From the NCBI GenBank assembly GCA_963804495.1, contig CAWDQN010000002.1, positions 124,001 to 188,000 on the forward strand: a stretch of 64,000 nt of DNA, written 5' to 3'. The translations under genes and the position numbers were made by a program. Positions 1 through 7,643 of this stretch are shown here, one piece after another (position 1 is the first letter of the stretch; the number at the start of each line of letters is the position of its first letter). The stretch comes from Rhodovastum sp963804495 (GTDB lineage Bacteria; Pseudomonadota; Alphaproteobacteria; Acetobacterales; Acetobacteraceae). The notes below the pieces were generated by a model, which worked only from the letters and a program-made list of their open reading frames with translations, ran no database searches and was not told the origin of the DNA.

Positions 1-1714
1 AGCGCGGCGCGTCATAGGGGGCGAACGCCACGAACAGCGCATGCGGGCGGAACTCCCAGGGCAGGTTCTCCGACTTGAAGCCATGCTCGCGCTGCTCGCG
101 GCTCACCCGGCGCACCTGCGACGAGCCGGTTTTGCCGGCCATTTGCACTCCGGGCATCGTCAGCCGCGCGACCGGCGCGGTGCCGCCCGGCTCGTTGACC
201 ACCTGCCACATGCCGTCGCGCACCGCATGCAGGTCCCGCTCGGGCAGGCCGAGAAGCGGCCAGTCCTCGGGCCGTGCGCCTCTCTGCAGTTCGCTGCCCA
301 CCGTGCGCGTCAGGTGCGGCTGCACCGCCCGCCCGGTCGCCAGCCGCGCCGCCATCACCGCCAGCGACAGCGGCGTAACCTGCAGGTAACCCTGGCCGAT
401 GCCGTGCACGATGGTGTCACCGATGTTCCAAGGGTGGCCCTGGGCGATGCGCCAGCCGCGCGTGGGCACCAGGCCTTTTCGCGCTCCGGGCAGCTCGATA
501 TCCAGCTTCACGCCCAGTCCGAACCGGTTGGACATGGCGGCCATCCGGTCCATGCCGGTGCGCCGCGCCACCTCGTAGAAAAACACGTCGCAGGAATTCT
601 TCAGGGCGCCGCGCAGATCGAGCATCCCGTGGCCGTACTTGCTCCAGCAATGGAAGCGCGTGTCGCCGAGGTCAAGATAGCCTGGACAGTTCAGGTGTTC
701 ATACTGCGAGATCGCGCCCGCCTCCAGCCCGGCCAGCGCCACCACGATCTTGTAGGTCGAGCCGGGCGCATACAGCCCGGCGGCCGCCTTGTTGATCAGC
801 GGGGCGCGGCGGTTGGAGGTCCACTCGACCCATTGCGCCTGCGACACCCCCGAATTGAACACGCTCGGATCGAACGAAGGGTTGGTGGCCATGGCCAGCA
901 CTTCGCCGTTGCGGCAATCGAGCACGACCGCACTGGCGCTTTCGTCGCCCAACCGGTCCAGCACCGATTTCTGCAGCTCGGTGTCGATGGTCAGGCCGAT
1001 GTCCTGGCCCTGCTTGCCTTCCTGGCGATCCATTTCGCGGATCACGCGGCCGACCGCATTCACCTCGAACTGCACCGTCCCGGCCCGGCCGCGCAGGGCC
1101 AGATCGTGGGATTTTTCCACCCCGGCGCGGCCGATGCGCAGGCCGGGCAGGGCCAGCATCGCGTCCTCCGCCACGTCGTCCTCGTTGGGCGGCGCCACAT
1201 AGCCAACGATATGCGCCAGCGTGCTGCCGAACGGGTACAGCCGCGTGGTGCCGACATCGACGGCGATGCCGGGGAGGTCAGGCGCATTCACCTCGATGCG
1301 GGCCATGTCCTCCCAGGAGAGGAATTCACGCACCACGACCGGTATGAAGCGGCGGTGCCGGCGCACCTCGCGATCGATGCGGACCCGCTCATGGTCGGCC
1401 AGCGGCACGATGCGGGAGAAATTGTCCAGCGTGCCGCCGACATCATCGGTCTGCTCGGCGATCAGTAGCGCCCGCCAGTTCGATCGGTTGCCCGCCACCA
1501 CTTCCCCGAACCGGTCGAGCAGCCGCCCCCGCGGGGCCGCGATCAGGCGGGTGCTGACCCGGTTGGTTTCGGCCAGCGTCCCGTAACGCGCGCCCTCGAC
1601 CACCTGCACCTGGTAAAGTTTTGTGGCGAGCAATCCGAGGGCCCCCATCTGCGCCGTGGCGAGCAACAGGGCGCGGCGGGTGAAGACGCCGGTTCGCAGG
1701 GCCTCGCGCTTCAT
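1..1714 (-). CDS. mrdA: Penicillin-binding protein 2, C-terminus cut by the window edge
   Basis: Class B peptidoglycan transpeptidase of the elongasome, which cross-links glycan strands during cylindrical growth. The reverse-strand reading from ATG at 1714 gives a short basic N-terminus, one membrane segment (about residues 13-33), a dimerisation domain and the transpeptidase domain. All three active-site boxes are visible: STYK (nucleophile serine), SCD in place of SxN, and KTGS near the window edge. Both the order mreB-mreC-mreD-mrdA and the motifs fit PBP2. The last part of the protein, and probably rodA after it, lie left of base 1. A copy of the palindromic intergenic repeat separates it from mreD. 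Confidence 0.95.
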   Translation of the reverse strand, partial: MKREALRTGVFTRRALLLATAQMGALGLLATKLYQVQVVEGARYGTLAETNRVSTRLIAAPRGRLLDRFGEVVAGNRSNWRALLIAEQTDDVGGTLDNFSRIVPLADHERVRIDREVRRHRRFIPVVVREFLSWEDMARIEVNAPDLPGIAVDVGTTRLYPFGSTLAHIVGYVAPPNEDDVAEDAMLALPGLRIGRAGVEKSHDLALRGRAGTVQFEVNAVGRVIREMDRQEGKQGQDIGLTIDTELQKSVLDRLGDESASAVVLDCRNGEVLAMATNPSFDPSVFNSGVSQAQWVEWTSNRRAPLINKAAAGLYAPGSTYKIVVALAGLEAGAISQYEHLNCPGYLDLGDTRFHCWSKYGHGMLDLRGALKNSCDVFFYEVARRTGMDRMAAMSNRFGLGVKLDIELPGARKGLVPTRGWRIAQGHPWNIGDTIVHGIGQGYLQVTPLSLAVMAARLATGRAVQPHLTRTVGSELQRGARPEDWPLLGLPERDLHAVRDGMWQVVNEPGGTAPVARLTMPGVQMAGKTGSSQVRRVSREQREHGFKSENLPWEFRPHALFVAFAPYDAPR

Positions 1715-1741
1715 GGCGGGGCTGGCGGCGCAGGAAGGAAG

Positions 1742-1772
1742 CACGTCCAGGGCTCCGCCCTGGACCCCGTTT
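1742..1772. repeat. Dispersed palindromic repeat, copy 1
   Basis: TCCAGGGCTCCGCCCTGGACC is a self-complementary core inside the mreD-mrdA gap. It is a one-base variant of the CCAGGGCTCTGCCCTGG core found between many genes here. It lies inside what is normally one operon, so it could form a hairpin in the message between mreD and mrdA. Confidence 0.7.
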
Positions 1773-1784
1773 CTTTCCTGCTCC

Positions 1785-2333
1785 TCATGCCCGCCCCGGC
1801 TCCGCAACGGTGCTGTGCGCCCGCGCCAGCACCACCGCCAGCAACGGGTAAAGCCCGGCCGACAGTGCCGCCTGGAACAGCGCCGGGGCCGCCGGCAGCA
1901 GGCGGAACGTCAGCAGCGACGTAAGCGCCCATTGCAGCGCCGCCGCGCCGGCGGCGACGGCAATGAACGCAAGCCACACCATCAGGAAGCTGTGCCGGGC
2001 CAGGTCGCGGCGCCACAGCATGGCCAGTCCGTGCGCGATCAGCAGAATCAGCACGCCTATGCCGATCGGCCCATACCCCAGCAGGTCGGCGAGCACGCCC
2101 AGCATGAACACCAGGGACGGCGGCATCGATGCCGGGCGGAACAGCGACCAGAAGAACACGCACCCCAGTGCCGCCGCGCCTTGCAGCTCGGCCTGGCCGG
2201 GCACGCCGAGCGGGCCGGCCAGCACCAGCAGCGCCAGGGCGGTCGTGGCGCCGGGGAAAATGCGCCGTGCGATGACATCCAGTTGCCGCCGCAGGGTTGG
2301 CCGCGGGCGGATGCCGGGCGTGCGCTCGGGCAT
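1785..2333 (-). CDS. mreD: Rod shape-determining protein MreD
   Basis: Inner-membrane protein of the MreBCD elongasome complex. The 182-residue product is almost wholly hydrophobic after a basic N-terminus (MPERTPGIRPRPTLRRQLD), with about five predicted membrane segments, which is the usual MreD size and shape. Its ATG overlaps the mreC stop by one base (TGATG), indicating translational coupling. MreD sequences are poorly conserved, so identity rests on size, topology and position between mreC and mrdA. Confidence 0.88.
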   Translation of the reverse strand: MPERTPGIRPRPTLRRQLDVIARRIFPGATTALALLVLAGPLGVPGQAELQGAAALGCVFFWSLFRPASMPPSLVFMLGVLADLLGYGPIGIGVLILLIAHGLAMLWRRDLARHSFLMVWLAFIAVAAGAAALQWALTSLLTFRLLPAAPALFQAALSAGLYPLLAVVLARAHSTVAEPGRA

Positions 2334-3199
2334 CAGCGCCGCCGATCCGATGTCGGCCGGGCGACCGATGTCTCCGGCGGAACGATGCCGCGCAGCCCGT
2401 AGTTGAACAGACGCACGATTTCCAACTGATCGAGCCGCGCCGCCGGCTCCACTTCCGGCACATTTTGCGTGTTGTAGCGGACGGTGCCGACCGGCAGGTC
2501 CGCTGGGAAGGCGTTGGCCTCGGCGCTGGTCACCACCCGCTCGCCCTCGACTGGACGGACACCTTCGGTCCAGTATTGCAGCCGCGGGCGCGGCCCGTTG
2601 GTGCCGGTCAGGATGGCGCGGCTGCGGCTGCCCTCCAGGATCACCGGAATGCGGCTGTTCATGTCGGTCAGCAGCAGCACCCGCACGCTGCGCGCGCCCA
2701 CTTCGGTCACCCGTCCCACCAGCCCGCGATCGTCCAGCGCGATCTGCCCCTTGGTGATGCCGTGGTTGGGCCCGGCCGAGAGTAACACCGCGCGGGCATA
2801 AACGCCGCTGGCATCGGCCACCGCGCGCGCGGTGACGAAACTCGGCACCGGGTCGGGAATCCACTGTAAATTGGCCTTCAGCGCGGTGTTCTCGGCATCC
2901 AGCGCCAGCGCGATCGCCTGCCATTTGCGCAACTGCTCGTTCTCGTCGCGCAGCCGGGCGTTCTCGCTGGCCAGGGTGAACACGTCCTTGGTGCTGTCGG
3001 CCGCGTTGCGCACCCTGGCGAGGGGCTCGGCGAGCAGGCCGTAGATCGGCGCCAGCGCATCCGCCAGCGCCATCTGGGCGCGCTCGGCCATGACGGTGTC
3101 GGCCTTGCCCAACAGCATCAGCCCGAACGCAGCCGCGATCAGCACAGGCAGCGTCAGCTTGGCCAGCGCCTGCCGCACGGGAATGGACAGCCGGATCAC
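2333..3199 (-). CDS. mreC: Rod shape-determining protein MreC
   Basis: Periplasmic scaffold of the elongasome that links MreB inside the cell to PBP2 outside. The 288-residue product has an N-terminal membrane anchor (about residues 12-32), then a coiled-coil stretch (SENARLRDENEQLRKW region), then the beta-rich MreC core with the recognisable ILTGTNGPRPRLQY segment. It is shorter at the C-terminus than some MreC proteins, with only a small arginine-rich tail. It follows mreB after about 115 bases and is coupled to mreD. Confidence 0.95.
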   Translation of the reverse strand: MIRLSIPVRQALAKLTLPVLIAAAFGLMLLGKADTVMAERAQMALADALAPIYGLLAEPLARVRNAADSTKDVFTLASENARLRDENEQLRKWQAIALALDAENTALKANLQWIPDPVPSFVTARAVADASGVYARAVLLSAGPNHGITKGQIALDDRGLVGRVTEVGARSVRVLLLTDMNSRIPVILEGSRSRAILTGTNGPRPRLQYWTEGVRPVEGERVVTSAEANAFPADLPVGTVRYNTQNVPEVEPAARLDQLEIVRLFNYGLRGIVPPETSVARPTSDRRR

Positions 3200-3314
3200 C
3201 GCCGCCCTCTGCCGGATTGCAGTTTCACCATCGTGACCTTAGCCAACGTAACTTTGGGCGGAAAGCAAGCCCGATGCCACCCCTCCGCGGCGCGGCACGG
3301 ACCGTTGATCCGCG

Positions 3315-4358
3315 TCAGTACATCGAGGTCAGCACGTTGCGCAGACGCTTCAGTTCCTCCAGCGCGCGCCCGGTTCCCAGCGCCACGCATTGCAGCGGGT
3401 CCTCGGCCACCACCACCGGCAGGCCGGTCGCCTCGCGCAGCACCTGGTCCAGCCGGTTCAGCAGCGCCCCGCCGCCGGTCAGCACGATGCCCTTGTCGAC
3501 GATGTCGGCGGCCAGTTCCGGCGGCGTGTTCTCCAGCGCCACCTTCACCGCCTCGACGATGGACGAGACCGGTTCGACCAGGCTCTCGGCGATGGCTCGC
3601 TGGCTCACCAGCACCTCGCGCGGCACCCCGTTCATCAGTTCGCGGCCCTTGACCTCGCGATAGGGCCCGTCCTCGTTGTCATACGGCGGCGAAGCGGCGC
3701 CGATATCCATCTTGATGCGCTCGGCGGTGCTCTCGCCGATCAGCAGATTATGGTTGCGGCGGATGTAGCTGATGATTGCCTCGTCCATCTTGTCGCCGCC
3801 GGTGCGTACGCTGCGGGCATAGACGATGCCGCCGAGCGAGATCACCGCCACCTCGGTGGTGCCGCCGCCGATATCCACCACCATGCTGCCGGAAGGCTCC
3901 GTCACCGGCAGTCCGGCCCCGATGGCGGCCGCCATCGGCTCCTCGATCAGCAGCACCCGGCGCGCCCCGGCGCTCTCCGCACTTTCCTGGATGGCACGGC
4001 GCTCGACCGGGGTGGAGCCAGAGGGCACGCAGACGATGATGATCGGCGAGGCGAAGCCGCGCCGGTTGTGCACTTTGTAGATGAAGTGCTTGATCATTTC
4101 CTCCGCCACCTCGAAATCGGCGATGACGCCGTCGCGCAGCGGGCGGATGGCCTGGATATTGCCGGGGGTGCGGCCGAGCATCTGCTTGGCTTCCTCGCCG
4201 ACCGCAAGGACCATTTTCTTGCCGCGCACGTCGGCGATCGCCACCACCGAGGGCTCGTTCAGGACGATGCCACGCCCCTTTACGTACACAAGCGTATTCG
4301 CTGTGCCGAGGTCGATGGCCATGTCAGCCGACATGAAGCCGAGCAACCGTGAGAACAT
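3315..4358 (-). CDS. mreB: Actin-like cell shape protein MreB
   Basis: Bacterial actin homologue that forms membrane-attached filaments guiding lateral wall synthesis. The chosen ATG at 4358 gives MFSRLLGFMSADMAIDLGTANT, with the amphipathic membrane-binding start and phosphate-1 loop DLGTANT. The phosphate-2 loop VDIGGGTTEV and the adenosine motif LTGGGALL are present. The product is 347 residues, the normal MreB length. An upstream in-frame ATG at 4424 would add 22 residues that do not match the family and is rejected. Confidence 0.97.
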   Translation of the reverse strand: MFSRLLGFMSADMAIDLGTANTLVYVKGRGIVLNEPSVVAIADVRGKKMVLAVGEEAKQMLGRTPGNIQAIRPLRDGVIADFEVAEEMIKHFIYKVHNRRGFASPIIIVCVPSGSTPVERRAIQESAESAGARRVLLIEEPMAAAIGAGLPVTEPSGSMVVDIGGGTTEVAVISLGGIVYARSVRTGGDKMDEAIISYIRRNHNLLIGESTAERIKMDIGAASPPYDNEDGPYREVKGRELMNGVPREVLVSQRAIAESLVEPVSSIVEAVKVALENTPPELAADIVDKGIVLTGGGALLNRLDQVLREATGLPVVVAEDPLQCVALGTGRALEELKRLRNVLTSMY

Positions 4359-4562
4359 GGTGGGGCAACCTTTATCGCGGACGGAGAAGGCGCAGGGCTT
4401 AGCCCTCCCACCATGCCGGGGCAAGGGGTGCGGGCCGGGCTAAGCAAGCCCAGGGCTCTGCCTTGAACCCGCCCCAGCGCGCAGCGCATTTTCGGCTCGA
4501 GTGCGCAGCGCACCTTCCCGCGACGAGGCAGTGGACCCCTGGCCCCCGCTAAACAATGGGCC
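4359..4562. other. Intergenic gap with degenerate repeat copy
   Basis: This 204-base gap lies upstream of mreB and beyond the stop of the oxidoreductase gene, both on the minus strand. Around 4434-4550 it carries a decayed copy of the dispersed repeat: CCCAGGGCTCTGCCTTGAACC followed by GCGC-rich inverted segments and GTGGACCC. The mreB promoter should lie here, but no clear -35/-10 pair was identified. Confidence 0.5.
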
Positions 4563-5990
4563 TCAGGGCAGCCACGCCAGCAGCCGCACAAGGCGTTTGG
4601 TCGCCGGGGAGAACAGCCGCGCCATGAAGAACGTTCCGGCCGCCCGTTTCCCCGCCTCGGCCAGCGTCGGATACGGCACGATCAGCCCCGCCAGGGCCGA
4701 CAGCGGCACGCGCCGGGCGATGGCGAGCGTCCAAACCCCGATCATCTCGCCGGCATGCTGCGCCAGAATGCCGGCGCCAAGCACCCGGCCGCGCCGCGTC
4801 GTCACCAGCTTGACCAGCCCCTCGGGGCGCCGTTCGGCCTGGGCGCGGTCGTTCTCGGCCAGCGGCCAGCGCAGAATGCGGACCTCCTGGCCGGCTGCCC
4901 GCGCTTCCGCCTCGGTCAGGCCGACCTGCGCTAGTTCAGGAGCGGTGTAGATCACCCGCGGCAGGGCCGCGTAGTCGACCCGGGCGGGCAGGCGGAACAG
5001 CGCGCGACGGATGACAATGGCGGCGTGGTAGCTGGCCACATGGGTAAAGGCGCGGGGGCCGATGCCCTGCGGGTCGGCGATGTCGCCCGCGGCGAACACG
5101 CGCCGGTTGGTCAGGCTGCGCAGCCCGGCGTCGGTGGCGATACCGGAAGGACCGGCGCGCACGCAGCCTTCCTCCAGCCCGAGCCCCGCAAAATTCGGCG
5201 CCCGGCCGGCGGCAATCAGCAGATGCGAGCCTTCGATCCGCCGTCCGTCCTCCAGCACCAGCGCCGTCCCAGACTCGGCGCGGGCGACCGGCACCCCTTC
5301 CAGCAGGGTGATGCCGTTGCTGGCCAGGATGGCGCGCAGCCCGTCGGCCAGTTCGGGGTCCTCGCGTCCAGCGATGCGCTCCGCCTCGATCACCGTCACC
5401 CGGCACCCCAGCCCCGCATGCGCCTGCGCCATTTCCAGCCCGACCGGCCCGCCGCCCAGGATCAGCAGGTGGGTGGGGCGGTCGAGCAGGTCGAACAGCC
5501 CTTCGTGGGTGACATGCGGCACCGATGCCAGGCCGGGGATCGGCGGCAGCTCCGGACGGCCGCCGGTGGCGATGACGATGCGCCGCGCGGTCACCCGGCG
5601 CGGCCCGTCCGACAGTGCCACCTCCAGCGCGGCGCGGCCGGTGAAGCGCGCGTGCCCGGTCAGCACGGTGGCGCCAAGGGCGGTGAAGCGGGCGACGCCG
5701 TCCATTGGCGCAATGGCGGAGACAACGCCGCGCACATGCGCTTGCACCGCGCCCCAGTCGATCTCCGGGGCGGCGATGCGCAGGCCGAACCGCCCGGCGG
5801 CGCGGGCCTCCATGGCCGCGTGCGCCGCGGCGAGCAGCGCCTTGCTGGGCACGCACCCGGTATTGAGGCAGTCGCCGCCCATGCGGCCATGCTCAATGAG
5901 CGCCACCCGCAGGCCGAGCTGGGCGGCGACGGCGGTGACCGACAGCCCGGCGGCACCGGCGCCGATCACGGCAAGGTCGAACTCAGCCAC
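4563..5990 (-). CDS. FAD-dependent pyridine nucleotide-disulfide oxidoreductase (mercuric reductase-like)
   Basis: Flavoprotein of the lipoamide dehydrogenase/mercuric reductase fold. Visible features are the FAD-binding GAGAAG near residue 11, the redox-active disulfide in GGDCLNTGCVPSK (about residues 39-51), the NAD-binding GGGPVGLEMA, and the second FAD motif around FAAGDIAD. In true lipoamide dehydrogenases the C-terminal catalytic His-Glu pair sits in an HxHPTxxE motif; here the equivalent is VPYPTLAEAG, so the histidine is missing. It overlaps the upstream TVP38 gene by 8 bases. Related proteins occur fused to or beside TVP38/TMEM64 proteins; the substrate is unknown. Length 475 residues is normal. 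Confidence 0.85.
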   Translation of the reverse strand: MAEFDLAVIGAGAAGLSVTAVAAQLGLRVALIEHGRMGGDCLNTGCVPSKALLAAAHAAMEARAAGRFGLRIAAPEIDWGAVQAHVRGVVSAIAPMDGVARFTALGATVLTGHARFTGRAALEVALSDGPRRVTARRIVIATGGRPELPPIPGLASVPHVTHEGLFDLLDRPTHLLILGGGPVGLEMAQAHAGLGCRVTVIEAERIAGREDPELADGLRAILASNGITLLEGVPVARAESGTALVLEDGRRIEGSHLLIAAGRAPNFAGLGLEEGCVRAGPSGIATDAGLRSLTNRRVFAAGDIADPQGIGPRAFTHVASYHAAIVIRRALFRLPARVDYAALPRVIYTAPELAQVGLTEAEARAAGQEVRILRWPLAENDRAQAERRPEGLVKLVTTRRGRVLGAGILAQHAGEMIGVWTLAIARRVPLSALAGLIVPYPTLAEAGKRAAGTFFMARLFSPATKRLVRLLAWLP

Positions 5991-6681
5991 GGTGCGCCCT
6001 CCAGTGCCGCCAGACCACCGGCGCCAGCGACAGCGCCGCGAGGCCCAGCAGCGGCAGCAGCACCGGGGCCGACCAGATCAGTGACAGGTCGGGCTGCCCG
6101 CCGGCCGCCAGCACACTGCCAGCCCCGGCGCCGATGCCGGCGAACACGAAGCTGGCCGGCATGATGCCGATGAATGTGGCGCCGGCAAAGCGCGCGAGGT
6201 GCATGCCCAGCAGGGCAGGGGCGAGGTTGGCCAGCCAGAACGGCACTGCCGGGATCAGGCGGATGGCAAGCAGATAGGAGAACCCGTCGCGCTGCAGTCC
6301 CGGACGCACCCGGTCGAGAAAGGGAGTGGCTCGGGCAGCGAGCAGCGGGCCGAGCGCAGTGCGGGTGGCAAGGAACAACAGCACCGCGCCGCCGGTGGCC
6401 CCCGTCACCGCCAGCGCCCCGCCGGCCAGGGTGCCAAACAGCAGCCCGCCGCCGAGCGTGAACAGGGCGCCGACCGGCAACGAAAGCGTGACCACGGCGG
6501 CATAAGAAGCCACGTAGGCGGCGGCCGCACTTACCGGCGCAGCGGCGACCACGTGGCGCAGCGCCGCCGCGTGCGCGGCCAGCGCGGCCCAGGTCAGGTA
6601 GCGGTGCAGGCCGGTCACGAAGGCGGCGGCCAGCAGTGCCAGGATCAGCGCCAGAGGCCAGAAACGTCGCAGAAGTTTCAT
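5983..6681 (-). CDS. TVP38/TMEM64 (VTT domain) family inner-membrane protein
   Basis: Polytopic membrane protein of 232 residues with the VTT/SNARE-associated signature: a glycine-rich stretch LGGGLLFGTLAGGALAVTGA followed by the second conserved half ending LANLAPALLGM. N-terminal basic residues precede the first membrane segment. The family includes DedA-like proteins linked to lipid scrambling or undecaprenyl phosphate handling, but no specific role can be assigned here. The downstream oxidoreductase overlaps it, suggesting the two act together. Start ATG at 6681 is preceded by AGGAGC in the transcript. Confidence 0.85.
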   Translation of the reverse strand: MKLLRRFWPLALILALLAAAFVTGLHRYLTWAALAAHAAALRHVVAAAPVSAAAAYVASYAAVVTLSLPVGALFTLGGGLLFGTLAGGALAVTGATGGAVLLFLATRTALGPLLAARATPFLDRVRPGLQRDGFSYLLAIRLIPAVPFWLANLAPALLGMHLARFAGATFIGIMPASFVFAGIGAGAGSVLAAGGQPDLSLIWSAPVLLPLLGLAALSLAPVVWRHWRAHRG

Positions 6682-6723
6682 CTTGCTCCTGTGGGGCGGT
6701 TCACCTGCCGGGGCGGCCCGCTG

Positions 6724-6753
6724 TTGACGCGGCCGCCGCCCCCCCCCTATAAG
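6724..6753 (+). promoter_or_regulatory. Candidate sigma70 promoter of the rpmH operon
   Basis: TTGACG and TATAAG are separated by 18 bases, about 110 bases upstream of rpmH. The spacer is unusual in being almost pure C and G with a run of C. No other good promoter match lies between the divergent TVP38 gene and rpmH. Confidence 0.55.
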
Positions 6754-6862
6754 CCGCCCCCTGCACGGGACCCGCCGGACATGGGCCCCGCCGTCGTTCG
6801 TTCTGCCGCCCGCCTCGCTGGATCAGCTGGAAGGCGGTGCGGATTCCATATCGGAGAGTGTC

Positions 6863-6997
6863 GTGAAGCGCACCTATCAACCGTCGAAACTTGTCCGCAA
6901 GCGCCGCCACGGCTTCCGCGCCCGCATGTCGACCGTCGGCGGCCGCAAGGTGCTGGCCAATCGCCGCGCCAAGGGCCGCAAGCGTCTGTCGGCCTGA
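6863..6997 (+). CDS. rpmH: 50S ribosomal protein L34
   Basis: Small basic protein of the large ribosomal subunit, 44 residues with a GTG start: KRTYQPSKLVRKRRHGF, then ARMSTVGGRKVLANRRAKGRKRLSA. This is the canonical L34 sequence and length. A GGAGAG Shine-Dalgarno sits just upstream. It opens the rpmH-rnpA-yidD-yidC cluster found in most bacteria. Confidence 0.98.
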   Translation: MKRTYQPSKLVRKRRHGFRARMSTVGGRKVLANRRAKGRKRLSA

Positions 6998-7017
6998 CCG
7001 GCGAGACGGGGCCCGTC

Positions 7018-7374
7018 ATGGCGCCGGCGCCACAGCGCCTGAAGCGCCGGGCCGAGTTCCTGCGCGTCGCCGCGCGGGGTCGTAAGGTGCCGGTGACGGG
7101 GCTCGTGCTGCAAGCGCTGGCGCGGCCCGACGAGGGGCCGGCCAGGCTGGGCTTTACCGTGACCAAGAAAGTGGGCAACGCCGTGGTTCGCAACCGCACA
7201 CGACGCCGGCTGAAGGAAGCCGCGCGGCTGTTGTTGCGTGATGCGCCGGTACAGGGCGTCGATCTGGTGCTGGTCGGCCGCGAGGCGACCCGCAAGCGTC
7301 CGTTCGCGGCCCTGCTGGATGATCTGCGGCGCGCCCTGGACCGCGCGGGCGTCGCTCCCGGCCTGGCGCCATGA
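7018..7374 (+). CDS. rnpA: Ribonuclease P protein component
   Basis: Protein cofactor of RNase P, which matures the 5' ends of tRNAs. The ATG at 7018 gives 118 residues with the conserved block ARLGFTVTKKVGNAVVRNRTRRRLKEAAR (RNA-binding RNR motif). It begins 20 bases after rpmH and its stop overlaps the yidD start (ATGA). The reading frame is open far upstream, but the family start fits ATG 7018. Confidence 0.96.
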   Translation: MAPAPQRLKRRAEFLRVAARGRKVPVTGLVLQALARPDEGPARLGFTVTKKVGNAVVRNRTRRRLKEAARLLLRDAPVQGVDLVLVGREATRKRPFAALLDDLRRALDRAGVAPGLAP

Positions 7375-7643
7375 CCGCCTCCCCGGCGGCGCGTGTGTTG
7401 TCGGCCGGCGTGCTGGCTTACCAGTGGACGCTGCGCCCCATCATCGGCGCGCACTGCCGCCACGAGCCGAGTTGCAGCCATTACGCGCTGCAGGCGCTGG
7501 CCCTGCACGGGGCGGCGCGCGGCAGCCTGCTGACCGTCCGGCGCATCCTGCGATGCAATCCCTGGACCCCGGGCGGCTACGACCCCGTGCCACCCGTGCG
7601 AGGGCGGCACGACACTCCGATGGACCACCGGAAGGCAAACTGA
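7371..7643 (+). CDS. yidD: Membrane protein insertion efficiency factor YidD
   Basis: Small membrane-associated protein that assists YidC-dependent insertion. The 90-residue product shows the signature cysteines and motif CRHEPSCSHYALQAL and RILRCNPWTPGGYDPVP. It overlaps rnpA by four bases and yidC by one base (TGATG), so the whole cluster is probably translated in a coupled fashion. Confidence 0.95.
   Translation: MTASPAARVLSAGVLAYQWTLRPIIGAHCRHEPSCSHYALQALALHGAARGSLLTVRRILRCNPWTPGGYDPVPPVRGRHDTPMDHRKAN

Noticed and set aside
41..1468. Long plus-strand ORF of 475 codons at the left edge
   Set aside because: It is the antisense shadow of mrdA; its protein is low-complexity and rich in His, Arg and Ala, with no family resemblance.
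6731..6747. Run of cytosines upstream of rpmH considered as a phase-variable tract
   Set aside because: The run is short and lies in the spacer of an otherwise good promoter; without strain comparison there is no evidence of variation.
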